DNA of 64,000 bases, taken from positions 1-64,000 of the forward strand of contig JAHBYX010000006.1 of the NCBI GenBank assembly GCA_019635735.1, in the 5' to 3' direction. How positions within the stretch are numbered: position 1 is the first letter of the stretch; the number at the start of each line of letters is the position of its first letter. The translations under genes were made by a program, and so were the position numbers. The stretch comes from Mesorhizobium sp. Lineage in GTDB: Bacteria; Pseudomonadota; Alphaproteobacteria; Rhizobiales; Rhizobiaceae. Shown in pieces: positions 36,957-47,135 of this stretch. A model generated the notes under the pieces. That model was not told the origin of the DNA. It saw nothing but the letters and a program-made list of their open reading frames with translations, and did not search any database.

Positions 36957-37478
36957 ATGCAGGCACGCGCCAAAACGACACCTGATCCGATTCGATCGGC
37001 GCTCAGCGGCGAGGACGGAATCGACTTCGCGATCATCGAGCTTTTCTTCTTTGCCTATCGCGACTTCACGTCCGATCCGGACCAGATCCTCGAGCAGTAC
37101 GGCTTCGGCCGGGCGCATCACCGCGTGGTCCATTTCGTCAACCGCCGGCCTGGATTGACCGTCGCCGAACTGCTCGACGTCCTGCAGATCACCAAGCAGA
37201 GTCTCGCGCGCGTGTTGAAACAGCTCATCGACACGGGCTACATTGTCCAGGTTCAGGGGCTGAAGGACCGTCGTCAGCGCGAGCTCTATCCGACTGCCAA
37301 GGGACGGGAACTGGCGCTCGCGCTCGCCACGCCACAGTCCCGCCGCATCGCCGAGGCAATCCGGGCCTACGGCCCGGTCGAGCGGGAGGCGATCGAGGGA
37401 TTCCTGCGCGGCATGGTCAATCCCGAACTGAGGGTCCAGGTCGACGAGCTTCCGGGCCCGAAGTCCGGCAAGGGGTGA
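36957..37478 (+). CDS. MarR family transcriptional regulator
   Basis: A 173-residue winged-helix regulator. The DNA-binding part includes VAELLDVLQITKQSLARVLKQLIDTGY (recognition helix) and the wing QGLKDRRQRELYPTAKG. It probably binds the palindrome 21-50 bases upstream, controlling itself and perhaps ilvE. Only four bases separate it from the response regulator gene, and a histidine kinase follows, so the three genes form an operon. Confidence 0.9.
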   Translation: MQARAKTTPDPIRSALSGEDGIDFAIIELFFFAYRDFTSDPDQILEQYGFGRAHHRVVHFVNRRPGLTVAELLDVLQITKQSLARVLKQLIDTGYIVQVQGLKDRRQRELYPTAKGRELALALATPQSRRIAEAIRAYGPVEREAIEGFLRGMVNPELRVQVDELPGPKSGKG

Positions 37479-37482
37479 GGAC

Positions 37483-38190
37483 ATGACCGAGGAACAACGC
37501 ACGCCACCGGGAGACGACGCGCCGCATCTGCTCGTGGTCGACGACGACACGCGCATTCGCAATCTTCTCAAGCAGTTCCTCACCGGCAACGGCTTCCGCG
37601 TGACGGTGGCCGGCACCGCGGCCGAGGCGCGCCGGCACCTCGAAGGGCTGGATTTCGATCTCCTCGTGCTCGACGTCATGATGCCCGGCGAGTCCGGCGT
37701 CGAACTCACCAGGGCGCTTCGCGCCGACAAGAACACCCCGATCCTGATGCTCACCGCGCTGTCGGAAACGGACAGCCGGATCGCCGGCCTGGAAGCGGGG
37801 GCGGACGATTATCTTCCGAAGCCGTTCGATCCGCGCGAACTGATCCTGCGCGTCAACAATATCCTGCGCCGCGGCGGCCCACCTGCCACGCCCAAGGTCG
37901 AGCAGATCGTTTTCGGCCCCTACACGTTCCAGATCGCACGCCGCGAACTGAAGAAGGGCGGCGAGACGATCAGGCTGACCGACCGCGAACAGGACATCCT
38001 CTCCGTCTTCGCCGGCCGCATTGGCGAGACCATTCCGCGCCACGAGCTCGTCGGCGGAGAAGCGGAAGTCGGCGAGCGCACCATCGACGTGCAGATCAAC
38101 CGGCTGCGCCGCAAGATCGAGCGCGATCCGGCCAATCCGGTATGGCTGCAGACCGTGCGCGGCGTGGGCTACCGGCTGAGCGTCGAGTAG
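37483..38190 (+). CDS. OmpR/PhoB family response regulator
   Basis: A 235-residue two-component regulator. Receiver domain: acidic pocket VVDDD (19-22), phospho-acceptor Asp64 in LLVLDVMMPG, Thr91 and Lys113 (YLPKPF). The C-terminal winged helix has LTDREQDILSVF, ERTIDVQINRLRRKIE and VRGVGYRLSVE. It is the partner of the kinase 20 bases downstream. The target genes are not evident. Confidence 0.92.
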   Translation: MTEEQRTPPGDDAPHLLVVDDDTRIRNLLKQFLTGNGFRVTVAGTAAEARRHLEGLDFDLLVLDVMMPGESGVELTRALRADKNTPILMLTALSETDSRIAGLEAGADDYLPKPFDPRELILRVNNILRRGGPPATPKVEQIVFGPYTFQIARRELKKGGETIRLTDREQDILSVFAGRIGETIPRHELVGGEAEVGERTIDVQINRLRRKIERDPANPVWLQTVRGVGYRLSVE

Positions 38191-38209
38191 GCCCGGCCGA
38201 GGGAGGGAC

Positions 38210-39622
38210 ATGGCCGCGACCGACCCCACCGATCTTCGCAACGGCGGCATCGATGCCTTCGTGCGCCGTTGGCGGCCGCGCGGGCCGCTGATCTGGCGCA
38301 GGACGTGGCGACGCATCTCGCACTACATGCCCAAGGGCCTCTACGCCCGTTCACTCATCATCGTCATCGCCCCGATGATCCTGCTTCAGGGCGTGGTCGC
38401 CTTCGTCTTCATGGAACGCCACTGGCAGCTCGTCACACAGCGCCTGTCGACCGCGGTGGTGCGCGACATCGCCGCGATCATCGACATGATCGAGACCTAT
38501 CCCTCGGGCGACAACTATGCGGACGTGATCCGCATCGCCCAGGAGCGGCTGGCCCTCAAGATCGATCTTCTGCCGCCAGACCCCCTGCCCGCTCCTGGGC
38601 CGAAGCCCTTCTTCTCGATCCTTGACGGCATTCTCTCGACCGAGATCACAACGCAGATCAACCGTCCGTTCTGGATCGATACGGTCGGCAATTCGAGCAT
38701 CGTCGAGATCCGCATCCAGCTCGAGGACAAGGTCCTGCGCGTCTTTGCCAGACGCAGCCAGGCCTACGCTTCCAACAGCCATATCTTCGTGGTCTGGATG
38801 GTCGTCACGTCGCTCGTGCTGCTGACCATCGCGATCCTGTTCCTGCGCAACCAGATCCGGCCGATCCAGAAGCTCGCCGAAGCCGCGGATATGTTCGGCA
38901 AGGGCCGCTCGCCCCCGGCGGACTTCCAGCCGCGCGGCGCCGAGGAGGTCCGGCGCGCCGGCCTCGCCTTCATCCAGATGCGCGAACGCATCGAGCGCCA
39001 GATCGAGCAGCGCACGGCCATGCTGACCGGCGTCAGCCACGACCTGCGCACCATTCTGACCCGCTTCCGCCTGCAACTCGCACTGAGCGGCTCGAAAGCC
39101 GACGTCGCCGCCCTGGAGCAGGACATCGACGACATGCAGTCGATGCTCGAGGGCTATCTCGCCTTCGCGCGGGGCGAGGCATCCGAGGACACCGGCTCTC
39201 TCGACCTCGGCACGCTCTTCGAGCGGCTGAAGGAAGAAGCGGCCTTGCGCAAGAGAACCTTGAAGATCGCGCTGGTCGGAGAACCGCAGGTGCATGTGCG
39301 GCCCCACGCCTTCACGCGGCTCGCCAGCAACCTCGTCGGCAATGCCTTCCGCTACGCGAAGAATGTGAGCGTGACCGTCACTCATCGCCGGGGATCGCTC
39401 ACGATGATCGTCGACGACGACGGACCCGGCATTCCGACCGATCGGCGAGAAGACGTCTTCAAGCCGTTCGTGCGGCTGGACGAGGCGCGCAATCAGGATG
39501 CAAGCGGCACCGGACTCGGCCTGTCGATCGCGCGCGATATCGCCCGCAGCCACGGCGGCGACATTTCGCTCGACGACAGTCCGATGGGTGGCCTACGGGC
39601 AGTCGTGAGGGTTCCGGCCTAG
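38210..39622 (+). CDS. Sensor histidine kinase (EnvZ-like)
   Basis: A 470-residue inner-membrane kinase: transmembrane segments near 48-68 and 192-212 flank a periplasmic domain of about 125 residues; then HAMP (RNQIRPIQKLAEAADMFGKG), H-box with His277 in GVSHDLRTILTRFR, N-box NLVGNAFRYAKNV, G1 DDDGPGIP and G2 GTGLGLSIARDI. The kinase pairs with the upstream response regulator. Its stop codon shares a CTAG with the stop of the convergent reductase gene. Confidence 0.93.
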   Translation: MAATDPTDLRNGGIDAFVRRWRPRGPLIWRRTWRRISHYMPKGLYARSLIIVIAPMILLQGVVAFVFMERHWQLVTQRLSTAVVRDIAAIIDMIETYPSGDNYADVIRIAQERLALKIDLLPPDPLPAPGPKPFFSILDGILSTEITTQINRPFWIDTVGNSSIVEIRIQLEDKVLRVFARRSQAYASNSHIFVVWMVVTSLVLLTIAILFLRNQIRPIQKLAEAADMFGKGRSPPADFQPRGAEEVRRAGLAFIQMRERIERQIEQRTAMLTGVSHDLRTILTRFRLQLALSGSKADVAALEQDIDDMQSMLEGYLAFARGEASEDTGSLDLGTLFERLKEEAALRKRTLKIALVGEPQVHVRPHAFTRLASNLVGNAFRYAKNVSVTVTHRRGSLTMIVDDDGPGIPTDRREDVFKPFVRLDEARNQDASGTGLGLSIARDIARSHGGDISLDDSPMGGLRAVVRVPA

Positions 39623-40155
39623 GCCGGCCGCCTGACCCGCCACCTCGCATGGATCGCACCGTTGGCGAGCGGCTTGGCGAAGTCGAGATCGAGCCAGCGG
39701 TCGGGCTGCGCGCCCCCGAACGCCGGGATGCCCGCGCCGAGCACGATCGGAATGATGCCCGTCTCGATCGTGTCGAGCAGCCCGGCGTCGAGAAACTGGC
39801 GCGCGAGCTCGCCGCCGCCGAACATCCATATGCGCCCGTCGCCGCCCCGCTCGCGCAGCCGTGCAACGAGTTCCGCCGGCGTGCCCGCGAGCACCTCGGC
39901 ATTGTCCGGCAGGTCCTCGACAGGCCGGCTCGTTGCGATCACGCAGGGCCATTTCGCGTAGTCCCAGCGCCCGTCCCGCCGAGCGGCATCATAGCTGCCG
40001 CGGCCCATGACGATGCCGCTGAGGGAGGCGAGGAAGCTGTCGAAGTCGAAATCGGCATCGGCGGGGTAATCGTCGAGCCAGTCGACGCTGCCATCCTGCC
40101 GGGCGATGAACCCGTCGAGCGACATGGCGAACATGTAGATGATTTCGGGCTGCAT
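39619..40155 (-). CDS. Dihydrofolate reductase-fold protein (RibD C-terminal type)
   Basis: A 178-residue NADPH-binding reductase-fold protein. Features: MSLDGFIARQDGSVDWL, SGIVMGRGSYDA, VIATSRPV and the GGGELARQFLDAGLLDTI nucleotide-binding segment. The family is related to pyrimidine reductase and DHFR; the substrate is not known. The ATG at 40155 has a GGAGGA site. It is convergent with, and overlaps by four bases, the histidine kinase gene. Confidence 0.88.
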   Translation of the reverse strand: MQPEIIYMFAMSLDGFIARQDGSVDWLDDYPADADFDFDSFLASLSGIVMGRGSYDAARRDGRWDYAKWPCVIATSRPVEDLPDNAEVLAGTPAELVARLRERGGDGRIWMFGGGELARQFLDAGLLDTIETGIIPIVLGAGIPAFGGAQPDRWLDLDFAKPLANGAIHARWRVRRPA

Positions 40156-40249
40156 GGCGGTCCTCCGTCGGGACGCCGCCGATACCATCGCGCATGCGAG
40201 GCATGAAGCGTGAAGTCGAAAGCTCCTGACGCGCCCTGTCAGGAGAGGG

Positions 40250-41002
40250 TCAGGACTTGTCGCCGAACAGCTTCTTCAGCATCGCGGCCATGGGGCCGCT
40301 TTCGGGCAGTTTGACCTGGGGCTGCTGCGGGCGTGCCTGGCGGATGTGGCTCACGCCCTTGGTCTTCGCGGGACCGCCGCCCGCAGCCGAGGCGGCAGGC
40401 GGGGTTCCGCCCGGCTCGCCGACGCCTCCCTTGCCGCCCGGGACGGCGAGCGTCAGCTTGTTCATGAATCCATTGTCGTCGCCCTTGGCCAGCAGCGGAG
40501 CGTGCTCGCCGATCGCGTCGATCAGCGGCTCCAGCCAGTCGCGGTCGGCCTTGGCGAAATCGCCGAGCACGTAGGAATGTACCAGCTCCTTGACGCCGGG
40601 ATGGCCGATGCCGATGCGCACGCGCTTGTAGGGATTACCGATGTGCTGGTCGAGCGAGCGGATGCCGTTGTGACCGCCGGCGCCTCCGCCGACCTTCACC
40701 CGCACCTTGCCCGGCGCGAGATCGAGTTCGTCGTAGAGAACGACCACCTCGGCCGGGGTGAGCTTGTAGAAGCGCATGGCTTCTCCGACCGCCTGGCCGG
40801 ACAGGTTCATGAAGGTCTGCGGCTTGACAAGGAGAATCTTCTCGCCGCCGAGCGTGCCCTCGGCGATCAGTCCGTGGAATTTCTTCGTCCACGGCGAAAA
40901 GGAATGGCGGCGGGCAATTGCGTCCGCCGCCATGAAGCCGACATTGTGCCGGTGGTTCTGATATTGCGCGCCGGGGTTACCGAGACCTGCAAAGATGAGC
41001 AT
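40250..41002 (-). CDS. pth: Peptidyl-tRNA hydrolase, C-terminally extended
   Basis: Recycles peptidyl-tRNA by cleaving the ester bond. Core motifs: GLGNPGAQYQNHRHNVGFM (catalytic His), KPQTFMNLSGQAV, LYDELDLAPGKVRVK and GGHNGIRSL with GHP. At 250 residues it is about 55 longer than E. coli Pth; the extra is a Gly/Pro/Ala-rich C-terminal tail found in many alphaproteobacterial forms. It follows rplY by 27 bases in one transcription unit. Confidence 0.95.
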   Translation of the reverse strand: MLIFAGLGNPGAQYQNHRHNVGFMAADAIARRHSFSPWTKKFHGLIAEGTLGGEKILLVKPQTFMNLSGQAVGEAMRFYKLTPAEVVVLYDELDLAPGKVRVKVGGGAGGHNGIRSLDQHIGNPYKRVRIGIGHPGVKELVHSYVLGDFAKADRDWLEPLIDAIGEHAPLLAKGDDNGFMNKLTLAVPGGKGGVGEPGGTPPAASAAGGGPAKTKGVSHIRQARPQQPQVKLPESGPMAAMLKKLFGDKS

Positions 41003-41029
41003 GGCTAGGGTTCCGCCGGCGCGGTCACA

Positions 41030-41650
41030 TTATTCCTTCGGCGCCTCGGCCTCGGTCTCTTCGCCTGCCTCGGAGCGGGCAGCCGACGAGCCAGCGATCG
41101 TGGCGATCGTGAAGTCGCGGTCGGAGATGACCGGCTTGACGCCATCGGGCAGCTTCACCGCCGAGATGTGGATCGAATCGCCGATGTCCGTGCCGTTGAG
41201 GTCGACGGTGATGAACTCCGGAATCGCATTCGCCGGCACCGTGAACTCGACCTCGTGACGCACGACGTTGAGCACGCCGCCGCGCTTGATGCCGGGCGAC
41301 TTCTCTTCGTTGATGAAGTGAACTGGCACCTCGACGGTCACGACCGTGTCCTTGCCGACGCGCAGGAAGTCGACATGCATCGGAAAATCGCGGACCGGAT
41401 CGAGCTGATAGTCCTTCGGCAGAACCTGGATCTTCTGGCCGGCGACATCGATCGTGGCGATCGTGGTCATGAACCCGCCGCCGTGGATCTTGTAGTACAG
41501 CTCCTTGTAAGGGAGGGCGATCGCCAGGGGAGGCTGCTTGTCGCCATAGATGACTGCTGGCACTTTGCCGTTGCGGCGAGTTTCGCGGGCGGACCCCTTA
41601 CCGACCTTCTCGCGCGCATCGGCCTTGAGCTCGTACGTATCGTGGCTCAT
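41030..41650 (-). CDS. rplY: 50S ribosomal protein L25/general stress protein Ctc
   Basis: A 206-residue CTC-type L25 that binds 5S rRNA. The N-terminal domain ([32 protein letters not shown]) and the C-terminal beta domain ([20 protein letters not shown]) are both present, with an acidic, Glu-rich tail. It lies upstream of pth, the order rplY-pth being usual in Rhizobiales. A hairpin 70-90 bases upstream separates it from ribH. Confidence 0.95.
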   Translation of the reverse strand: MSHDTYELKADAREKVGKGSARETRRNGKVPAVIYGDKQPPLAIALPYKELYYKIHGGGFMTTIATIDVAGQKIQVLPKDYQLDPVRDFPMHVDFLRVGKDTVVTVEVPVHFINEEKSPGIKRGGVLNVVRHEVEFTVPANAIPEFITVDLNGTDIGDSIHISAVKLPDGVKPVISDRDFTIATIAGSSAARSEAGEETEAEAPKE

Positions 41651-41719
41651 GGCTGTTCCTTTCGCGTTGTATGGAGCGCTCCCGCACCGGCAAGCCGGCT
41701 GTTGTCGGAAACGTCGAAA

Positions 41720-41736
41720 GCCGCCCTATGGGCGGC
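41720..41736 (-). terminator. Short GC hairpin between ribH and rplY
   Basis: GCCGCCC (41720-41726) and GGGCGGC (41730-41736) with a 3-base loop; on the minus strand followed by TTTCG. It lies between the ribH stop and the rplY start and probably ends ribH transcription, though the T-run is short. Confidence 0.65.
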
Positions 41737-41822
41737 CCTCCTCCGCGTTGCCTCCAAGGGTGTCTACGCGGGTGGCGGCTCTATAGCGGAAGGCCGGAAA
41801 TCGCGCAACCCGGCAGCAGACA

Positions 41823-42266
41823 TCATGCGGCGATGCCCGTCAGCCGCGTCCGCGTGGTCGTTATCATCAGCGCCGCGCGCGCCGCCTCGCGCCCCTTCTC
41901 GATGAAGTGGCTGGCAAAGACCCGCCGATGGTGCTCGGTCTCGTGGTAGTGGTGCGGCGTCAGCGAAACCGACAGGACGGGCACGCCGGTGTCGAGCCCG
42001 GCGCGCATCAATCCGTCGACGACAGCCTGGGCGACAAAGTCGTGACGGTAGATGCCGCCATCAACCACGAAAGCGGCCGCGGCCACCGCGGCATATCTCC
42101 CGCTGGCGGCGAGGTCGCGGGCGAGAAGGGGCAGCTCGAAGGCGCCGGGAACGTCGTAGACATCGACCTTGTCGGCGGGGATGAACTCGAGAAAGCCGTC
42201 GAGTGCCCGGTCGACGATTTCGGCATGCCAGTTTGCCTTGACGAAGGCGTAGCGGGTGGGTGTCAT
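41823..42266 (-). CDS. ribH: 6,7-dimethyl-8-ribityllumazine synthase (RibH2 type)
   Basis: Penultimate step of riboflavin synthesis. At 147 residues it fits lumazine synthases; motifs: YAFVKANWHAEIVDRAL, VPGAFELPLLA, VVDGGIYRHDFVAQAV and TPHHYHETEHH with the catalytic His. The wording matches the RibH2 isozyme of Brucella and rhizobia rather than the RibH1 type. The ATG at 42266 has a GAAGGAGA site. A full FMN riboswitch lies 82 bases upstream, so expression falls when FMN is high. Confidence 0.93.
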   Translation of the reverse strand: MTPTRYAFVKANWHAEIVDRALDGFLEFIPADKVDVYDVPGAFELPLLARDLAASGRYAAVAAAAFVVDGGIYRHDFVAQAVVDGLMRAGLDTGVPVLSVSLTPHHYHETEHHRRVFASHFIEKGREAARAALMITTTRTRLTGIAA

Positions 42267-42347
42267 TGCAATCTCCTTCGGTTGTGACACGTCACCCAAG
42301 GCGATCACGCGCAGAGCGGCCCCCGCGCGCGGGGTCCGCTGCCACCC

Positions 42348-42484
42348 GTTCTCTTTCATCCGGACTGTAACCGTCGGCTCAGGCATGGCACCTGATCTGC
42401 TGACCCTTCCCTCGAGAAGGCGCTCGCGGGCTTGCGATCATGATCGCATACCGCCGGTGGGGATTTTCACCCCGCCCTGAGAAC
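42348..42484 (-). promoter_or_regulatory. FMN riboswitch (RFN element) of ribH
   Basis: Read on the minus strand, it starts GTTCTCAGGGCGGGGTGAAA and includes the ATCCCCACCGGCGGTAT block, AGCCCGCGAGCGCC, GGTCAGCAGATCAGGTG and GCCGACGGTTACAGTCCGGA, ending at AAAGAGAAC. These are the conserved stems and internal bases of the FMN aptamer. The region between it and ribH (42267-42347) is GC-rich and can sequester the ribosome binding site or terminate. Confidence 0.97.
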
Positions 42485-42529
42485 GCAGGCACGATAGGAG
42501 ATGCCGAGTGGGGCTGCAACGGGGCCGCG

Positions 42530-42562
42530 AAAAAAGGACCCGCCGTCATTGGCGACGGCGGG
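42530..42562 (-). terminator. Rho-independent terminator of the DUF1127 gene
   Basis: On the minus strand CCCGCCGTC (42562-42554) pairs with GACGGCGGG (42547-42539) over a 6-base loop, followed by TCCTTTTTT. It is the clearest terminator in the window. Confidence 0.92.
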
Positions 42563-42612
42563 CGAGTGAGGCTCGGTCGGGGGCGGTGTCCGCCGCCTCC
42601 GAAGTGTTGTTC

Positions 42613-42831
42613 CTACAGGTTCCAGGTATCGCGCATACGCCGCCACTCGGCGCGGTATGTTTCGTCCGGCCCGAGGATGTCCTCGCGGGTCAGGCCGATG
42701 TCGCGCAGCAGGCGGTCGTCTTTCCTGGCGAGCAGGTGCCGCAGCTCGCGGCTGAGGGGATGGGTCCGGCGCGAAGAAGGTCGGGTGCGTTCGACCGGAA
42801 CATCGGTCGCTTCGAAGAATGCGGTGGTCAT
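42613..42831 (-). CDS. DUF1127 small protein
   Basis: A 72-residue arginine-rich protein with the DUF1127 core RELRHLLARKDDRLLRDIGLTREDI. Small DUF1127 proteins of Rhizobiales act in phosphate and RNA metabolism and are often set opposite a LysR regulator, as here. Divergent from the LysR gene, with promoters facing each other across an ATTCG-N5-CGAAT dyad. It has a strong terminator downstream. Confidence 0.88.
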   Translation of the reverse strand: MTTAFFEATDVPVERTRPSSRRTHPLSRELRHLLARKDDRLLRDIGLTREDILGPDETYRAEWRRMRDTWNL

Positions 42832-42858
42832 GGTCGTGGTGCTCTGTGTTGAACCACG

Positions 42859-42902
42859 CAGATAGGCCGTGCGTTGACATTCGACAAACGAATTGCTGTG
42901 AT
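42859..42902. promoter_or_regulatory. Divergent promoters with LysR-type operator
   Basis: The dyad ATTCG-N5-CGAAT (42879-42893) fits the T-N11-A LysR box. Plus-strand promoter for lysR: TTGACA (42874-42879), 17 bases, TGTGAT (42897-42902). Minus-strand promoter for DUF1127: TTGTCG (42887-42882), 17 bases, TATCTG (42864-42859). The dyad overlaps both spacers or -35 boxes. Confidence 0.65.
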
Positions 42903-42932
42903 GGCAGCCATGATGTTTCGGAATGCCTCATC

Positions 42933-43814
42933 ATGAACCTGCACCTCGACGGCGACCTGCTCAGGACGTTCCTCGCGGTCGCCGACAGCGGCAATTTCAC
43001 CCATGCGGCCGTAAGGGTTGGGCGCACCCAATCGGCGGTGTCGATGCAGATCAAGCGTCTCGAGGAATCGGTAGACGCCGTGCTCTTCGAGCGGGGCGCA
43101 CGGGGCGTGACGCTGACCGACAAGGGGAGCCAGCTTCTCGGCAATGCGCGACGCATCGTGGCGCTCTTCGAAGAAACCGCGGCACTTCTCGATCCGAGGG
43201 CCCTCGACGGCCGGGTGCGGATCGGCATTCCCGAGGAATACGGCCAATCGGTCATCTCCGCGGCGCTGAACGCATTCTCGCGCAAGCATCCGAACGTCGA
43301 AATCACCGTGCGTTTCGGCTGCTCGGCCGACAATCTGTCCCGCGTGCAGTCCGGCGATCTCGACATCGCGGTCATCTTCGAGTGGCAGGATTTTTCGGAG
43401 GGCGAAATGCTGATGCTCGACCCGACCGTATGGGTCACGTCCGAGCAGCATTTCCAGCACGAACGCAAGCCGCTGCCGATCGCCCTCTACGGCAGTTCCG
43501 GATGGTGCCGCGACTTCGCGCTGAAATCGCTGGAGACACGTGCCATCGACTTTCGCGTCGCCTATGCCAGCGACACCAATGGCGGGCTGAAGCTTGCCGT
43601 CACGTCGGGCCTCGCCATTGCTCCGATTTCCCGCAGCAACATCCCGCCCGGCTGCCGCGAACTGACGGCCGCCGACGGCTTCGGCGACATCGACACCTCG
43701 CATGTGGTGCTGCACGTCAATGCGAAGGCGAAGGGGCCGGCCGTCGCGGGCATGGCCGAGGCGATCCGCGAAGCCTTTTCTGCGATGAGACCGCCCGTTT
43801 CCGCCGCCGCCTGA
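42933..43814 (+). CDS. LysR family transcriptional regulator
   Basis: A 293-residue LysR regulator: N-terminal helix-turn-helix (LLRTFLAVADSGNFTHAAVR, then GRTQSAVSMQIKRLEE) and the substrate-binding domain from about residue 90 (VRIGIPEEYGQSVI). It probably binds the dyad in the gap to the divergent DUF1127 gene, and may control that gene and itself. The ATG at 42933 begins the conserved domain; the open frame starts earlier without support. Confidence 0.92.
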   Translation: MNLHLDGDLLRTFLAVADSGNFTHAAVRVGRTQSAVSMQIKRLEESVDAVLFERGARGVTLTDKGSQLLGNARRIVALFEETAALLDPRALDGRVRIGIPEEYGQSVISAALNAFSRKHPNVEITVRFGCSADNLSRVQSGDLDIAVIFEWQDFSEGEMLMLDPTVWVTSEQHFQHERKPLPIALYGSSGWCRDFALKSLETRAIDFRVAYASDTNGGLKLAVTSGLAIAPISRSNIPPGCRELTAADGFGDIDTSHVVLHVNAKAKGPAVAGMAEAIREAFSAMRPPVSAAA

Positions 43815-43937
43815 ACCCGATCATTTCGATTGACGCCGGCTCGCCACGGGGTAATCCTGCCTTCTACGGGGGCATGGGTGGACTCCCCGGCAAGGCTTCG
43901 GCCCAAGTTCCGCCTTCGCATTCTTGCGGAGGAAACC

Positions 43938-44753
43938 ATGCCTCGAACCATCACGACCTCAGCTCTCGCCCACCTGATCGGCTCGCCCGATTGTCCCGCC
44001 ATCGTTGATGTCAGGCGCAAGGACGTTTTCCAGCAGGCCGCCTCTCGGATCCCCACGGCAGTCTGGCGCTCACATCTCGAACCGGAAACCTGGCTCGGTG
44101 GGTTCGAGCCCGGCCGTCCCTTCGTCGTCTACTGCGTGCACGGACATAATGTGAGCCAGATCGCCGCGGCGAAGATGCGGGCGCTCGGCGCCGAGGTGGC
44201 GGTCCTCGAGGGCGGCATCGAGGCCTATGCAGCCTGCGGGGGACCGCTGATCTCCGACGCGCCCGGCGTCGAAAAGGGACTCCCCTCGCCCAGCGTCTGG
44301 GTGACGCGCGAGCGGCCGAAGGTCGATCGTGTCGCCTGCCCCTGGTTGATCCGCCGCTTCGTCGACCCGTCCGCGGTCTTCCACTACGTCGCGCCGGAGT
44401 GGGTCCGCGATATTGCAGAGGAAACCGGGGCGACACCCTTCGACATCGACGGCGTGGTCTATTCGCATCGCGGCGAAATGTGCAGTTTCGACACGATGCT
44501 GGACGAATTCGGCCTTGATACGCCCGCCTTGCGGCGGATGGCGCGGATCGTGCGCGGTGCCGACACGGCACGGCCCGACCTCGAGCCGCAGGCGGCAGGC
44601 CTGCTTGCCATCCTGCTCGGATTGTCCGCAATGGAGAGCGACGACATCCGGCAACTGGACAGAGCGATTCCGGTGTTCGATGCACTCTATGTCTGGCTGC
44701 GATACGCCTCCGACGAAACCCACAACTGGCCGGCGCGGGCAAGCCTCACATGA
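43938..44753 (+). CDS. chrB: Rhodanese-ChrB fusion (chromate resistance)
   Basis: A 271-residue protein. Residues about 1-105 form a rhodanese domain (IVDVRRKDVF, active Cys66 in VVYCVHGHNVS); from about 115 the C-terminal ChrB domain follows (VWVTRERPKVDRVACPWLIRRF, then HRGEMCSFDTMLDEF). ChrB acts as a chromate-sensing or chromate-reducing accessory of ChrA. The stop overlaps the chrA start as ATGA, so the two proteins are co-translated. GCGGAGGAAACC precedes the ATG. Confidence 0.85.
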   Translation: MPRTITTSALAHLIGSPDCPAIVDVRRKDVFQQAASRIPTAVWRSHLEPETWLGGFEPGRPFVVYCVHGHNVSQIAAAKMRALGAEVAVLEGGIEAYAACGGPLISDAPGVEKGLPSPSVWVTRERPKVDRVACPWLIRRFVDPSAVFHYVAPEWVRDIAEETGATPFDIDGVVYSHRGEMCSFDTMLDEFGLDTPALRRMARIVRGADTARPDLEPQAAGLLAILLGLSAMESDDIRQLDRAIPVFDALYVWLRYASDETHNWPARASLT

Positions 44754-46083
44754 CCGTCATGTTTGCAACCGATTCCAGGCCTTCGTTCGCGGAAGCCTTC
44801 GGCGTCTTCGCCCGCATCGGCCTCCTGTCGTTCGGCGGCCCCGCGGGGCAGATCGCGCTGATGCACCGCATGCTCGTCGACGAGAAGAAATGGCTCGACG
44901 AGGCGCGTTTCCTGCACGCGCTCAATTACTGCATGCTCCTGCCCGGACCCGAGGCGATGCAGCTTGCCACCTATGCGGGGTGGCTGCTGCACGGAGTCAA
45001 GGGCGGGCTGATGGCCGGTCTCCTCTTCGTCCTTCCCGGCGCGCTGGTGCTGACCCTGCTCTCCAGCCTCTACCTGCTTCTCGGCGATATCGGGATCGTC
45101 CAGGGCTTGCTGTTCGGCCTCAAGGCGGCGGTTCTTGCCGTTGTCCTGGAAGCCCTCGTGAAAGTCTCGAAGCGGGCGCTGAAGAGCCGGCAGATGGTCG
45201 TCGTCGCCGTGCTCGCCTTCGTTGCGATCGCATTCCTGCGGCTGCCGTTCCCTATCATCATCGCGCTGGCGGCACTTGCCGGTGTCGGGCTTCATCTGGC
45301 GGGGCACGGCAACCGCCAATCAGCGGCCACCGCGAAGGTGACGCAGGCCGACATGCCCGAATGGACGCGGCCCAATCCCCACCGCCTTGTCTCCACGCTC
45401 GCAGTCTGGCTCGCGCTCTGGTTCGGCCCGCTCCTGCTGCTGCACGCCGTGCTCGGATCGGAACACGTCTTCGCCAAGGAGGCGTCGTTCTTTTCCATCA
45501 TGGCGGCGGTGACGTTCGGCGGCGCCTATGCCGTCCTCGCCTGGGTCGCACAGCAGGCGGTCGAGGTCTATCAATGGCTGCGGCCGGACGAGATGTTGAC
45601 CGGACTCGGGCTCGCCGAGACGACACCGGGGCCGCTCATTCTCGTCCTCGTCTTCGTCGGCTTCCTTGGCGGCGCGCGCCAGTCGGGACTCGAACCGCTC
45701 GCCGGCGGGCTCGCAGGGGCCATGGTGACGCTGTGGTTTACCTTCGTGCCCTGTTTCCTCTGGATCTTCCTCGGGGCGCCCTATGTGGAGACGGTGCGCA
45801 ACATCGCGTGGCTGTCGACGGCGCTGGCGGCCGTCACCGCGGCAGTCGTCGGCATCATCGCCAATCTGGCACTCTGGTTCGGATTGCATGTTCTGTTCGG
45901 GACGGTCGGCGAATTCGCTGCCGGACCGTTTTCCCTGCCGTTGCCGGACCTCGCGAGCTTCGATCCGTGGGCGGCGCTGATAGCCGTCGCCGCAGGCGTT
46001 GCGCTGCTGCGCTTCCACGCCAACATGATCGTCGTGCTGGCCGCTGCGGCCGCGGCCGGGATGATCCTGCGCCTGGCGGCCGG

Positions 46084-46087
<4 letters not shown>
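44750..46087 (+). CDS. chrA: Chromate efflux transporter
   Basis: A 445-residue CHR-family inner-membrane exporter with about ten membrane segments and two homologous halves. Motifs: [21 protein letters not shown] (CHR motif), [13 protein letters not shown], and the second half [24 protein letters not shown]. It expels chromate using the proton gradient. It overlaps chrB by four bases at its start and shares a CTAG with the prs stop at its end. Confidence 0.93.
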
Positions 46088-47016
<929 letters not shown>

Positions 47017-47135
47017 GCAGAATCCTCGGCGCTCGCCTGCTCGGATAATGCGCGCCTTTAAGCGGCAAGCCAGCGCATTTCAAGACAATAAGGACATGTG
47101 CACATGAGAGGTGCGAAAAAAGTCGCAGGCCGGCG

